Source: Saturnia japonica
Taxonomy: Eukaryota > Arthropoda > Insecta > Lepidoptera > Saturniidae
Reading direction: 5' to 3'
DNA: 64,000 nucleotides
Assembly: GCA_033032175.1 (NCBI GenBank)
Contig: CM065325.1
Span: 7,592,930 to 7,656,929, forward strand
Shown here: piece after piece, positions 31,851 to 43,439 of the stretch
Layout of the letters: every line of letters begins with the position of its first letter
Position numbering within the stretch: the first letter of the stretch is position 1
The notes under the pieces: generated by a model
Told to the model about the DNA's origin: nothing
Databases searched by the model: none
Seen by the model: the letters and a program-made list of their open reading frames with translations, nothing else
Translations under genes and position numbers: made by a program

Positions 31851-32861
31851 AAACGTTCAATGCGTTGGAAAAGGGGAAAAAATATTAATTCTTTGTTGCA
31901 GTGATTTCCTTGAAACATAATTCTGTTTTATGTACTACTTTTGTAACATAGTAGATTTACGTCCTACGAACAACGATGTATCGTTAACTTTTAATTTATA
32001 TTTCAATAAATTTTGTAGTTTGTCGAGATATAAAATTGCAATTTCTTATTGCAGCAACAATGTCGGTTTTCATTGCGACTCCACACGAATATAGCCATGC
32101 TTGTATATGACTTTTTCAGCTTACAATACATACCTACGACCCTTTATAGTATTTGAAGAGTCTTAGTCTTGGATCATAGTAGTACAACCAGTTAGTGGTA
32201 GGACACAACATTTGTCACCGATTGGATCGAGACCACCATAGACCAGGAGTAGCACCCGCTATTGTGACTTAGGCATGTGGCGTTCCGGTATTAACCGGTA
32301 TATATTCAGTATAAATCACAATGGTAGGGATTAGTACCCAACCCAATCGCGGCGACCATACACATAGTAACCAACTCGTCACAGTGTTTCTCTTTTTGGT
32401 AGTTAAGTTTCGGTTGTCGAAAGCTTCGAAGGCCGGCAATGACGTTTTATAAATAGACGCGTTATACTCTCACTAAAAGCTATTTGAAAACGGTATATCA
32501 GAACTGAAGGCAATCGCCCACCTTTTACATGCATGTAAAGAGCGACAATGCCGTATCTACATAAACAATATCATTAAAGCCGGCGTGAATATGATGACTC
32601 GCGATCCTAAGGCTTCAAAGCTAATTTTTTTCCAAGCTGTAAAGACTAGAATGTTTAGAATGTTTATCTTAATATGGACGAGAAATTAGAATAATTAATA
32701 AAGTGAACAAACAATTTATTGTTCACGACCACTTTACATAGTAACTGATCACATGGCCAGAGTAACGTTCCTATGCAACACTAGAAGTAGAATGACCCCA
32801 TCACTTGGCATCCTGCACTTATAGGAGTACCGCCGCCGTACCACCGCTCTACCGTCACCGT
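31851..32861. other. mostly unrecognised; weak SINE-like stretch
   Basis: At 32160-32400 there is a degenerate stretch (GGATCGAGACCACCATAGAC, TGGCGTTCCGGTATTAACCG) that may be an old repeat. It cannot be assigned. The rest is AT-rich. Confidence 0.35.
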
Positions 32862-32908
32862 ACTACGAGCATAGATGTAGTTATTATACTACATCTATGA
32901 CTACGAGC
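32862..32908. repeat. 29-bp palindrome flanked by 9-bp direct repeats
   Basis: CATAGATGTAGT (32870-32881), a 6-base loop TATTAT, then ACTACATCTATG (32888-32899) forms a perfect 12-bp hairpin. ACTACGAGC occurs immediately on both sides (32862-32870 and 32900-32908). Confidence 0.9.
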
Positions 32909-33059
32909 GATCTTATGATGTGACAACCCACGTGATAATTTGACATCACATTCACATCATACATGTGATGTAAAATATAAGTCATGTGTTCAATGATAAT
33001 GTGTAGGGTTAGAAAGTATTATTTTAACTATCTGAGATCTTACATTACACAACCAACCT

Positions 33060-33310
33060 TAGGTAATATTTTTGACTAATTTTGAGGTAATTATGCCGCC
33101 ATGGTATCGTGTACGGATACTACATTCATCGACGGGACTTCGATTCCCTAAAAATGAACCTGAGCTTTCGGTGAAAGAAAGCACGGTGATGAAAACATAG
33201 CATGGAGACAGGGTATGTTCTAATACTCGCCCGGTTAAATTCGGCAGCTCTACTTGCAAACCAGTTGCCCTACTAGGCTTATCGTGTTCTATATTGTGAC
33301 ATATTGTCAT
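33060..33310 (-). repeat. sine4-like repeat, minus strand
   Basis: On minus it contains ATGCTATGTTTTCATCACCG, CTTTCACCGAAAGCTCAGGT and GGGAATCGAAGTCCCGTCGA (B-box-like), then a TACACGATACCATGGCGGC end. The CTTTCACCGAAAGC core recurs at 34550 and 50895. Confidence 0.6.
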
Positions 33311-33849
33311 TTACCATCATCTGAGATTGAGGCCAAACGCTAAAAAATACACAGTAACAATATCATAGTCGAAAATAATTTCACTTCTTCCATTGTTATA
33401 AAAATATTTCATTGATACTCAATTATGGAAGCTTAATAATACTTAATCGGTATATTTTCTTTATCACAAGCTTTTAAATAATATGTTTACGGTCAATGCG
33501 TTATTTTCGTTGCTGTTAATTAATATGTACGCACTGAGTAAGTCGGTTCAAACATCGCCATGGTAATGGAAGAGTCGAATGAAAAAGAGAACTCCGGGTC
33601 TACATATTTAGGACTGGAAAATTATATTGCCGACCTTCATTCAACGAACATTATTTATTATTTTTCTCCTACCCACCTATTAACCTTCGTTCTACTTCGT
33701 ATACAACGGCAATAAAGTATTATGGAATTTCTTATATAAAAAAAAAGTTGTGTGGGTCTGTTAGTAATTCTGAAATTTTGAACGACTTGTCCGATTGAGC
33801 TTATTTACGTAATACATTTTTGTGTCGAAACTGCAGTTTATGTTTATGT

Positions 33850-34175
33850 TAGGATCCGATAGGTGGCGTTGTGGTCAAGCAATTAACTACCGGAAAGGGT
33901 AGAACAACGTCGGCTTGCCTAGTTAGTCTATTCTGTAATAAAATCTTAAGAGATTGCTTGTTTTTTATTTCAACGCGCTACTCAAATTTTAATTGTTTTT
34001 CGCATTTCATGTCTCTGGTTCCGCGGGAGGCGAATATCCCAATTTCACGTAAATTTCAGCTATGTAAGATAACCAGAGGGTTATTAGCCTATTTATTAAG
34101 GAAGATTATAGGCTACATAACTTCACGCTACGATCCTAAGGGGAATAGCAGCAACCATGAATGTTAAGCAATTTG
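33850..34175 (+). repeat. rep8 copy 1
   Basis: GATAGGTGGCGTTGTGGTCA, AGCAATTAACTACCGGAAAG and GGTAGAACAACGTCGGCTTG match 52705-52800. The remainder to 34175 has no further match in the window. The 98-residue frame here is a chance reading of the repeat. Confidence 0.5.
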
Positions 34176-34529
34176 GCAAGCTGTAATGTATGTAAATGTA
34201 ATGTAAATATAATCAAGTATGAGAAGTGAGAAGGTTATACAGGTAAATTGGTGGTGGCACGGTGGATAAATGGTAGTATGAATAAATTTAATACAGGTGA
34301 GATCGTAGGGCACAGCTAGTATGTAATACTCTTATAGCTGTATTTTATAACCATTATGGATTTTTATACTCAAATTTAGCAAACAGGCTAACGGCTGTAT
34401 TGATTGTAACCACAGAATTATCGAACTACAACTGTTATGCAAGAAACTTATCACTGATTTATCGACCTTTTCGAACACTTTTCAATCTTTTCAGGAAAAT
34501 AGTAGGAAATACCCTATCAGTATTTAAGG

Positions 34530-34635
34530 ATTGACAGGCATTTTCCTTCACCGAAAGCTCAAGTTCATTCTAGGAATGGAAGTCGCATGTCGATTGATGC
34601 AGAGTTCAAGCACTGGACCATCATAACTTCAAACA
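34530..34635 (+). repeat. sine4-like repeat fragment
   Basis: GCATTTTCCTTCACCGAAAG, CTCAAGTTCATTCTAGGAAT and GGAAGTCGCATGTCGATTG match the minus copy at 33110-33190. Confidence 0.6.
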
Positions 34636-34844
34636 TTGTATTGAATAATGGACGTATGAAGGTATACGTTTGCAAGGGCAAGAAAAGCCTACCTTATATT
34701 TTTTTGTAGTCCTAATCGCTAGTAGGTATCAGAAAGAACGAAATGAATGTTTAAATTTTTTTTAAAGGTATAAAATATATCTACAAAAATTATCAAAGAG
34801 ATTCCGTGACAAGCTTCAACAATAACGGTACGTAATATTCATTC

Positions 34845-35071
34845 ACTAGCGTCGACTCACCTGACGGAGCGACTCGAGGGCGGCCGAGTCAAGCCGAGCC
34901 TACCCTGCAGCACCCTGAAGGTGGGCGCACCGATTTCAACCCGGACTAGGGCAGTACACCGCTCGCAGTGCTACACGGAGCACGTTTTTCATAATTAAAA
35001 CGCATGTTCCCGTTACGTCAAAACTTTGTCAAAACACGTGATAAATTTAACGTTGAGTGTGTCGGACTGAA
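34845..35071 (+). promoter_or_regulatory. candidate promoter / first exon, GC-rich
   Basis: This block is much richer in G+C than its surroundings (ACGGAGCGACTCGAGGGCGG, CACCCTGAAGGTGGGCGCAC, GCTCGCAGTGCTACACGGAG). It ends in a good splice-donor match, GAA/GTGAGT, with the intron starting at 35072. No TATA box was found and the initiator is uncertain. It could be the 5' untranslated first exon of the plus-strand gene whose signal-peptide exon lies 6.2 kb downstream. That link is inference. Confidence 0.35.
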
Positions 35072-35204
35072 GTGAGTTTGGAATACGGTAGGGGTCTTGT
35101 ACATATGTTTTTTAGGAAGTTATTTCGGTTTGCTTACAAATACAGCTGATATCCGATGTGTTTTGTTGATAGCAGATAACATAATCATTTTAAATATTTA
35201 ATCA

Positions 35205-35397
35205 CTAGCTGTGCTCGGTGCTCTGCAAACGCGTTAACTGCAGAATTATTATTTATAAAGATATCGCGATAACTTTTCTTTTTGATAAGGACCAAGTATC
35301 AAAGGAATAACACAAAATAAAAATGATCCTAATCTATCCAGTAGGTTTTACGTGAAGCGCGCACAACGGCAAACCTCAATCATTTTATTTATACAGA
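35205..35397 (+). repeat. rep2 copy 1
   Basis: Complete short element: ACTAGCTGTGCTCGGTGCTC at the head, GATAAGGACCAAGTATCAAA in the middle, and GCGCACAACGGCAAACCTCA and TTTATTTATACAGATT at the end. Confidence 0.7.
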
Positions 35398-36297
35398 TTA
35401 CAGTCTATTTCTTAATACAGCTTTTAGTATGATATGGTGAATGTAACACAGAATCAGTTTACTTAGCTAAACAATAATAAAAAATATTTTTTAACAATAT
35501 GGAGACAGCTATAAAATTATTACCTACTTTGATAATTATTCAGACAGGCGTTAAAAGAAGTTCGAAAATGGCTGTATTGTATTTATGTCGTTCTTAGTAC
35601 TTTTAAGGTTGATAAAATAAATAAATACACTAAATTATTTGGAAAATTGAAAGAAGTATGCTGAATACTTACAAAATAGAAAATAATGTTTTAGGAAGAA
35701 GATATAAAATAATATCATTGTAAACAATAGATACGCACAAACAACAACACACAGGTTATTCCGGATAAAACAAATAAATGATAGCTTTATCTGAGAAATG
35801 GAAAATAAATTTGAAGCTTTTAACACTTAATCACAAATGTATGTTTTAATAAGAATTGTAAGTAACTACGGTTAATTAAATAATTATTTTTATACTTGCT
35901 GTATAATTTATTTGGGTTTAAGTACAAAGTTTATCTTGAAAATTTTGCTAACAAGAATTTTATTTCAATATTTTTAAATTCGCTCAAAATTAACTACTAG
36001 AAGTGTATCTACTGATTTGAAAAAAAAAAAATGCAATGTATCGTGTATAAAAGGATGAACGCAACTGACTTGGGACGTAGATTAAATTCTTTATTTTAAG
36101 TTTTCTTTTTTATCAGACTTAAAAGGCAAACAGTGATAAGGTTAATAATCCCGTGTAAACATCGTATCTACTGATTTTATGTCCTAAAATAATACTTAAA
36201 GGACTTATGCCCTAAAACAACATTTTTCTGCGCCTATTACTTTATGGAATGATAATAAAATATAATATGTAAATACTAAAGATTATTATATTAAGAA
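35398..36297. other. no feature recognised
   Basis: Very AT-rich. A minus-strand 63-residue frame (35635-35826) has no support. Confidence 0.4.
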
Positions 36298-36540
36298 ACT
36301 AGGTGTGCTCGCAGCTCCGCTAGCGTTGATGAAAGGAGAACGCGTAAAGTTTATAAAAATCGTAATTTCTTAAGATTTTCATAAATTTTTATTAAATGAA
36401 TTTATCGTGATAATCTTTATCGATAAGGACCAAGTGTCTAAGGCATAAATAAAAAAAATGAACAATAAGAGAACAACATTAGTAGCTTTTGCATGATGCA
36501 CGCACAACGGCAAACCTCCATCATCTTATTTATATAGATA
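36298..36540 (+). repeat. rep2 copy 2
   Basis: ACTAGGTGTGCTCGCAGCTC at the head, GATAAGGACCAAGTGTCTAA, and CACGCACAACGGCAAACCTC with ATTTATATAGAT at the end. A rep1 copy begins 2 bp later. Confidence 0.7.
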
Positions 36541-36541
36541 A

Positions 36542-36870
36542 ACTAGCTGTGACCATGGCCTACAGAATGCCCTCGCGAATCTTGCTTCCCCGCTCCCGAC
36601 TATTTAAAAGACAAAAATGCTTATTGAGTCTTTTTCTAAAATAAAAGTAGCCTAAGTTACTTCCTATAAATTCAGCTATCTACCAGTGAAAATCCCGTTA
36701 AAATCGATCCAACCGTTTCGGAGATTACCCGGAACAAACAGACAGACAAAAAATTTTAAACTGGGTGTTTTGTTATAGGTATCGTATATACTTTCATATG
36801 CATTTAGTAAAAAGCTGTTATTTTGACATTACAAACAGACACTTCAATTTTATTAATTGTAAATATTAAA
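36542..36870 (+). repeat. rep1 copy, near full length
   Basis: ACTAGCTGTGACCATGGCCT at the head, TTCCCCGCTCCCGACTATTT, AAAGACAAAAATGCTTATTG, GTAGCCTAAGTTACTTCCTA, AACCGTTTCGGAGATTACCC, GGAACAAACAGACAGACAAA, AAAAGCTGTTATTTTGACAT and CAGACACTTCAATTTTATTA. This copy best shows the whole family order. Confidence 0.8.
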
Positions 36871-36879
36871 TAAAAATAT

Positions 36880-37112
36880 GAGGACACAATTTTACACACG
36901 GCCATTTAATTTCAAACTAAGTAAAGCTTGTAATATTGGTACTAAACAGCTGATATACATACATATATAGATATTTAACACCCAGACAGACACACACAAC
37001 TGACATTTATGCTCATCACGCAAAGTCAGTTAAGGGCGGGGATCGAACCCGCGACCTCTCGGCTCAATAATAGCGTTTACCACCACTGCGCCACGAAGCC
37101 TGTCAATTGTAT
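36880..37112 (-). repeat. sine1: tRNA-derived SINE copy 2
   Basis: On minus it reads GGCTTCGTGGCGCAGTGGTG (A box), GCGGGTTCGATCCCCGCCCT (B box), TGATGAGCATAAATGTCAGT, GGGTGTTAAATATCTATATA and AAGCTTTACTTAGTTTGAAA. Its tRNA-like boxes are cleaner than in copy 1. Confidence 0.87.
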
Positions 37113-37835
37113 AGAATATAAACACGAAAATATGTTATTACAGGTTAATACAAGAGAAATTAAAGGTTTACAAAAGTGAATAATGTCGAAGAATGTAAAG
37201 AATTAATATGATTGATAAAGTCATTTGTTAGTAAGTAACTTAATTAACTAAGTTTTTATTTTTCGTAGAATATAGCATAACAATTTGCTTTTCGTCGTAT
37301 ACAGTATGTTTCTTATTAATGCCTTGTTACAGGGATAAATATATCACATAAATGATATGTCTTTCTTTATAATAGGAGCTCGTTATGTACATTTATTTAT
37401 AATAAGAACACCAACAAGATTTACATTCTGATAAATTAAAAGATTACTAAAATAAACGACTCTAAACAAATGCAATCTTAATTAAAGGAGTTCAAAAAAA
37501 TTTATACTTCATCTGTTAATAAACTCGATTGTAACTGGCGAGATCGGACTGTGTGTTAAGTCATGCGCATAATCTCCGTAAGAGTTTCCTTTGAAGAACT
37601 AATTTACACAATTTTACATCAGTGCTCTATACTTAGCATTTTAATCATGTAATATTTTTTGAATTTAACCAGTCATCGCAATGTACGGTACCTACTTTAC
37701 CGTTAGATATAAATGACTAAGCAAAATTATGCGAGAGGCTTTCAGTAACTGCCTTAGGTCAAACAATTTCTATGAAACGTATACTACCGTCGACTTTTGT
37801 TTGCATATGAAAAAAAGTGAAATTATTTTATCAAT
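37113..37835. other. no feature recognised
   Basis: AT-rich. Nothing recognised. Confidence 0.4.
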
Positions 37836-37960
37836 ATGAATATTGGTGGAGTCTGCTAGACTGGCGGAAAATTGATTCGATAACTGCAGGTTCGAAACCA
37901 TGTATAAATGTTTTTTTTCGAAGAAGAATTCGCGTGCATTTACTTTTGAAGTGAAACTTT
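37836..37960 (+). repeat. possible tRNA-like SINE head
   Basis: GGTGGAGTCTGCTAGACTGG followed 30 bp later by a good B-box match, GCAGGTTCGAAACC (37887-37900). There is no second copy in the window to confirm it. Confidence 0.35.
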
Positions 37961-37964
37961 TATT

Positions 37965-38334
37965 AGATCGTCTCAAATTTTTTGGTCTGTGTGTTGCATG
38001 TCGCGTGACGGTCGGTCGCGGAGTAGGGATAAAGTGAAAGGCGCTCGCCAGAGCAGCCAAGGCCAATATGGCGGCACCTATAGTTCGCAGCAACTGACCG
38101 TGTAGTGCCCAAGCCTAGGTCCGTTCCTCGGTGTGAAGCCCTTGGGTCAGGCAGCCACCCGCGCGATACAAGTGACACTATGCGTGCAACACTTAGCTAC
38201 CCACATACAACATTACACACGTATGAACACACACACACGTGCACACCACACATGTACATAGGTTCTGTAAGGGACCTTTTTTTTTCTTTTTTGCGCTAGT
38301 TAGACTAATGCGCTAGTTAGTGTAGAAAAACCAT
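37965..38334 (+). repeat. GC-rich LINE-like body with (AC)n
   Basis: GC-rich block leading into the rep5 LINE end, with an (AC)6-type run at 38227-38240 and two copies of GCGCTAGTTAG at 38294 and 38310. Open frames on both strands lack motifs. It is probably part of the same LINE copy as 38335-38645. Confidence 0.4.
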
Positions 38335-38645
38335 TCCGATTACTAAATACACATACGCATGGTCCACTCCTTCCTCCCAGGAGGAGGGGAACGTGCATAT
38401 GAGTATATGTTAGTTAGTACGAATTCTCTTAGGATTAGGTAATTAGTTAGATCGCGACGACCGCCCGAGCCGAGGTTCGGCCACTCTGGCACCCTCGTGC
38501 ACCCGTCACAAACTTTCGCGGCTGAGTGCCCTAAGCGCTCGCCCCCAAGTCCAGTGAAGCTGTAAAAGCCGCAGCGGCTCTGATTTTGGATAGGACCCCT
38601 AAGGCTAACAGTGTAGTCAGTTCTAAAAAAAAAAAAAAAAAACTA
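38335..38645 (+). repeat. rep5 copy 3: LINE 3' end with poly(A)
   Basis: GTCCACTCCTTCCTCCCAGG, CCGAGCCGAGGTTCGGCCAC, CCAGTGAAGCTGTAAAAGCC and GCTAACAGTGTAGTCAGTTC followed by about 18 A residues. This is the best-preserved rep5 copy. The long pure A-tail suggests a recent insertion. Confidence 0.75.
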
Positions 38646-39129
38646 TAATGTGAAAAAAGTTTCACTTTTACCGTGGTTTCATAAAACCACACAATCAATT
38701 TTTTTTTATTTGTAACACTGTCGGCTGACTGTGTGGAAATCTGAGCGTAACTGTGTATGGGAAAAAATATAGACCTTGTGATTTCTCGGTGTTAAAAACC
38801 ACCAATCGTCTCTTAAAAAGGGGCCTCATTGCCCTGCAGTGGGACACTTACAGAATGATATTATTAGAAGCGTAGCTTAATTGCTGCCTGATAATTCAGT
38901 GTTAGAGCAATATAAACGAAAATTATTAGAAACTCAAACCATACATAAAGTTATATTCTTGGTTTGTTAAAAATTTACTGTAGGTATTTATAATCGCTTC
39001 AACCTAGCTAATGTTGTACTATTGCCTACGTCATTATTGTCACTTTAGGCTTTTATTGTAGTAATGGTCTTACGAAAACTATGTAAAACTTTGTAAATTA
39101 GTTTTGAGGTTTGTGCAAGCATAGAATTC

Positions 39130-39362
39130 ATTGGATGGAATATTCAGAAGCAGAAGCATGCATGGGCGCATTTTTAATCCCCGACGCAAAAAAAGGTATC
39201 AGTTTAAATACTATGTGTAAGACACATCGTAGCTCACAAACCACTAAACCGATTTTGATCTGTGTCTTTTTGTTTGAAAGGTGACTTGATCGAGAGTATT
39301 CATAGCTATGATTCAAGAAAATCTATTTAGCCGTTTGAAGATTATCAGCTCTTTTCCAGTTA
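39130..39362 (+). repeat. rep10: interspersed repeat fragment
   Basis: TTTTTAATCCCCGACGCAAA, CACAAACCACTAAACCGATT, TGTTTGAAAGGTGACTTGAT and GATTATCAGCTCTTTTCCAG form a repeat I know from moth genomes by sight. The class is uncertain. Confidence 0.5.
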
Positions 39363-39618
39363 ATATATAGATGTGACCATCTTCCGCAGGTCTGATTGAG
39401 TCCTGATTTAGTATTCTGTGATTTTAATGGTATTAGTAAAACCTTTACCTGATGCTGCAGCTTCATCTGGAATATATAGAATACCTAACTTCGCACGAAC
39501 ATAAAACAAATATGTATATCATATTTGGGCTCAATGAATAGGCTTCTTTTATATCGGGGTTTTATTAAATTTTCAATTTACCTTGTATTCTATTCAAAAC
39601 GTTTGATTTATATTGTAT

Positions 39619-39885
39619 ACTAGCTGACCCGCGCAACTTCATCTGTGTCGTCAAAATAGAAGCTCTCAAAAGAAATAAATTTTCCCCGTTTTTGCAAAAT
39701 TTTCCATTGATGCTCCGCTGTTATTGGTCGTAGCATGATGTTATACAGCCTATATCGATAAAAGAGCTATCCAACACTAATATAATTTTTCCATTCGTAC
39801 CAGTACTTCCTGAGATTAGCACATTCAACCAACCAAACAACCTAACTCTTCAGCTTTATAATAATAAATATTAGTATAGATTTAA
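39619..39885 (+). repeat. RTE 3' tail
   Basis: ACTAGCTGACCCGCGCAACT at the head, TATTGGTCGTAGCATGATGT, ACAGCCTATATCGATAAAAG and GTACTTCCTGAGATTAGCAC, with TAATAATAAATATTAGTATAGATT at the end (cited here by position 39859-39882). This is the typical lepidopteran RTE 3' end, apparently complete. Confidence 0.75.
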
Positions 39886-41280
39886 AATAATTATGTTTGA
39901 TTACCTTAGAGCCACTATAAAACTTACCTTTATTTGTAATATACAATATTGTACAATTTTATAAAATATACATTGTTAACAGATTTTTTTTGTCTTTACA
40001 ATTAGGTACTTATTTTTAGGTTTCTATATATATAGACATAACGTAGTTTGGTACATTAGTTAAACCCTTCTTATTTTTGACAAGATCCAAATAAATAGGT
40101 AGGACGCATAAAGATTTTTAAAATATCGTAATAATTTCAAGCATGCAATTTTAGGTGCATCGGCCATTAATAAAATTATAATAATATAAATAGATTTTGA
40201 AAATTGTATGGCATTTATTCTACGAAACATTTTAGCTGTCTGAATATTGTATTTAGTTTAAAAGCTAGGAAATACGGGCACATTGTATCCTAAACTATAT
40301 TAGCGCTTCGGCACTCGCTTCGGGTCGTTACCCGCCTTTTGATGAAGGATTTGCCCCTTGAAAGCTTTTGTTAAATTTTTCTTGAGGAATTCGCTTGTAA
40401 AATATATATTGAAGCACTTTCTTGAAGATGCAGAGGACTGCATTTAAAAGTTGTAAATATTATTAGTTTGTTTTATCAACATTTGGATGAAATTCATTTG
40501 TAAAATAGTTCTTGCTTAATATAAGGTGCCAAGTAGAGCTACGTTTGACTTTAATACGTAACCTATAAGTTTTGTTTTTAATAATATCAGCCAGTGATGT
40601 TTCACTTTATTTAATTTATTTATTTTGATTTTTGATGTTTTGTTAAAAAAAAATGGATATACAACATTGTCAAGGGAAAGCGATAAGTTAATTAAAACGT
40701 TCAGCTTAATGAGGTTAAAACAACCTCATGTGTGACTCTTCGCGCTCCGTACGATTCAGGGAATACGAAATTCGTTTTTACTGTATATCACCTAAAATGA
40801 ATAATTAGTTACAACATATTAAGTGATGCACGCGTGGATAATATCTCTCAAATAGAATCACCATAATTACATTCAATTTGTTTACTCGTTGAGGGATCAC
40901 GAAAACCTAGAAATGAAATAAAGTTTAAGATAGTTAAGAGTACTAGGAGCTATCGCAAAATACATGAAGAGAATACTTAGAATATATACAAGGTATGCAA
41001 GTTTAGCGTTCAAGAAGACAGAAAAAAAAATCATTATTGAAAAATAAGGCTTCGTTTAAACAATAGTTATCACTGAATACGTAATGATTAGGTATTTGAT
41101 ACTTTTGCGGCATGAGAGAACTCATAGGTGGATGCTAGTTTTTATATAAAATCCCTATTTTCATTACACATTTTCGCACGAATTATGTTAAAAAACTCTC
41201 CCAGATTTATACTGTGTTCTTATTTAAATATACTTACCTAATGTTTGAACACAAATGAGGGACTATGTACTTTGTTGCAG
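39886..41280. other. intron-like DNA, no repeat recognised
   Basis: AT-rich sequence, ending in the splice acceptor TTTGTTGCAG at 41271-41280. A small hairpin (ATGAGGTT/AACCTCAT at 40709-40716 and 40722-40729) is present. Nothing else was recognised. Confidence 0.4.
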
Positions 41281-41960
41281 GTGGCCGTCCTGTCGTGGAG
41301 CGCACCGCCCGCTAAAAGAGTACTGAATTATTCATCGGGATATTTAACCGCGTCCTGAAAGTCGGCCGTGCGTGTTACCGCACTGCTTCTAACTATATCC
41401 ATATAACAATAGTTTTATAATGGTTACTTTGTTAAAAGATAGACAATGACAAATAATTAGCTAGTTAGCTTACAAGTTAATTGATTAATTATTAATTTAT
41501 TCTAGGTAGTTAATTATTATTGAAATGTATTATAATATCAGTAATAGTTATTAATAGTAATCAATTTAAGGCACATTGATCTAACTGATTGTAGAAATAT
41601 TATCTCTTAAAGTAGCCAAGTAGTTAAATGTGTAATCTATGGTCTACTACATTTAGTGGTTAAATTGCGCATTAAAATTTCCGTGTCACAATAATTAAAA
41701 GTACGTAAAGGAATAGTATACAAAATCATCATACATAGGTAACAAACAAAAAGTTGTGAAAAGAAAAACAAATGATCGTATATTAATTTTAATTAAAATG
41801 GTGCCAAAGATAGTTATTATTAAGTGAACAGTAGTTTAAAAAACTGTGAAATTTATTCGTGTTATAATGAAATCAGCATTGAGGCATGCACTTTTAGTGG
41901 CGATGTCTGCAGTTCTGGTGATGGGTACAGGTGAATGGAGTGAAGATGCAGAAGACTTGG
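41281..41960 (+). CDS. candidate host exon: 5' UTR and signal peptide of a secreted or membrane protein (partial)
   Basis: This is the only stretch that looks like a host gene. A clean acceptor (TTTGTTGCAG) ends at 41280. An in-frame stop lies at 41837-41839 and the first ATG after it is at 41867, with A at position -3. The 31 complete codons read MKSALRHALLVAMSAVLVMG, then TGEWSEDAEDL. This is a classic signal peptide (basic start, hydrophobic ALLVAMSAVLVMG, likely cleavage near residues 20-22) followed by an acidic start of the mature chain. A consensus donor G/GTGAGT begins at 41961, giving a phase-1 intron. The 586-base leader may itself contain an unseen intron. I do not recognise the protein. 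The remaining exons were not found, so the gene either has a very long intron or ends outside the window. Confidence 0.6.
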
Positions 41961-41991
41961 GTGAGTTAATTTTTTACAGTTATGATATATC

Positions 41992-43047
41992 GCACCCCCG
42001 GTGCGAGACTGTTACTTATGCAAAAATGCAACTTTTCAGGAGAAATTATTGAAACTTGGCATTTAAAACTTTGATATCTCAAAAAATAATGATTATTTCA
42101 AGATTTAGACCAGATGAATAGCTTTTACTACAACGTCAACTTTTAACTTACTTTTGAATAAATAATGACCATTTAATATTGTAATACGATACTATACGAC
42201 TATTTTAAACCTTCCAACCCCCTCAGAAGTGACGTTGTGGCACTAACGAAAAATAATAACTGTAATTATGTTACACTGAGTTAAAAAGAAAACAAGAACA
42301 AATTGTTTACTTAGTTTTATTTTAAATCACAAATATGCACTGTTTTTCTCAACAACATACGTAACTTTTATCTAAGTACCTATGCTCCTAGATCTAGTTA
42401 CTATCTGAATTCTTAGTTTAATCAGACCTGTGAAATCACAGCAAGTTAATCACCTATAACTAGTAGTATTTAAAAGAACCTTAATTGAATATTTAAAACG
42501 ATTAACATAATTATACTTCAATATTTTGTTCTCAACACGTATTAAAAGTTAAAAAATAAATAAATGAGATCTTCATAGAACTTTTAATAGTACTTTGGTA
42601 CTATGTTTGTCTCTATCAAATTCAAAAGATCGCGCTTCTTGCGTTCTGTAATAGCAATCTTCGAGGTATACGAGTCATTGTAGTTACAAAACTAAACTTT
42701 CAAAGATATTCAAATATTGGCGAAATAATGTCACAACTGTATCTTAGGTCCATTATAGCTCCAGAATCAAAAAAAATTGTCACAATTATCTTAGTAACAG
42801 TGTAGCTCCAAGATATACTTACACTTGCGGGGGGACCGCGCACAACTGACCAATAAAACGATGTTACTCCCAACGTTGCCGTGATTCGCGACAAAACCAC
42901 AATGAAACTCAGGCCCTTATACGGAAACTATGTGTACTACAAAAGTAACGTTATCGCACCAAGTAAAGGGGTGCTTTAGGACATTTATTACATATTTAAC
43001 TCATTATTGCTGTTTTGGCAAAAGTGACAGTCTCGCACCGGAGGTGC
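41992..43047. mobile_element. 1.06-kb terminal-inverted-repeat element (MITE-like)
   Basis: The left end GCACCCCCGGTGCGAGACTG, then TTACTT, is matched by the right end read in reverse, GCACCTCCGGTGCGAGACTG, then TCACTT: about 24 of 26 positions. Each end is itself a small hairpin (GCACC, three bases, GGTGC). No transposase frame lies inside, so it is non-autonomous. ATAT lies next to both ends, but a target duplication is not proven. Internal repeats near the right half (TGTAGCTCCAAG, TATAGCTCCAG) may be subterminal motifs. It starts 31 bp after the splice donor at 41961, inside the putative intron. Confidence 0.65.
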
Positions 43048-43439
43048 ATATTACTCATATAGTACTTATACATAGATATTATTTTATAAATATTCCTTTT
43101 TAATATAGAAAAACTTTGCAGAACAAAATGTATATTTACAAAGTTGTATTTTTTTAATCAAATTTATATGAGTTTAAAATATTAAAACATAATAAACTAG
43201 ATTCGAAATGGCACAAGTTTTTAAAATATGTTTTAGTTCAACTTCTTAACAGTCATGGTATTTAAAAACCATTACACAAGTATTTACGGGTAATTCTTTG
43301 TCAAATAAAATAGTAATACATTCGTACAAATTACGACTAAATTGATAGTAACTGTGAGTCAATAAAGAAAATGAAAGAGCTAAAACGCCCTACAGCAGAG
43401 ACAAACGATAAACTAAATCGCAATGCAACAAATTACGAT

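Noticed and set aside
32160..32400. Possible SINE with GGATCGAGACC
   Set aside because: Too degenerate and no second copy in the window. Left as unassigned.
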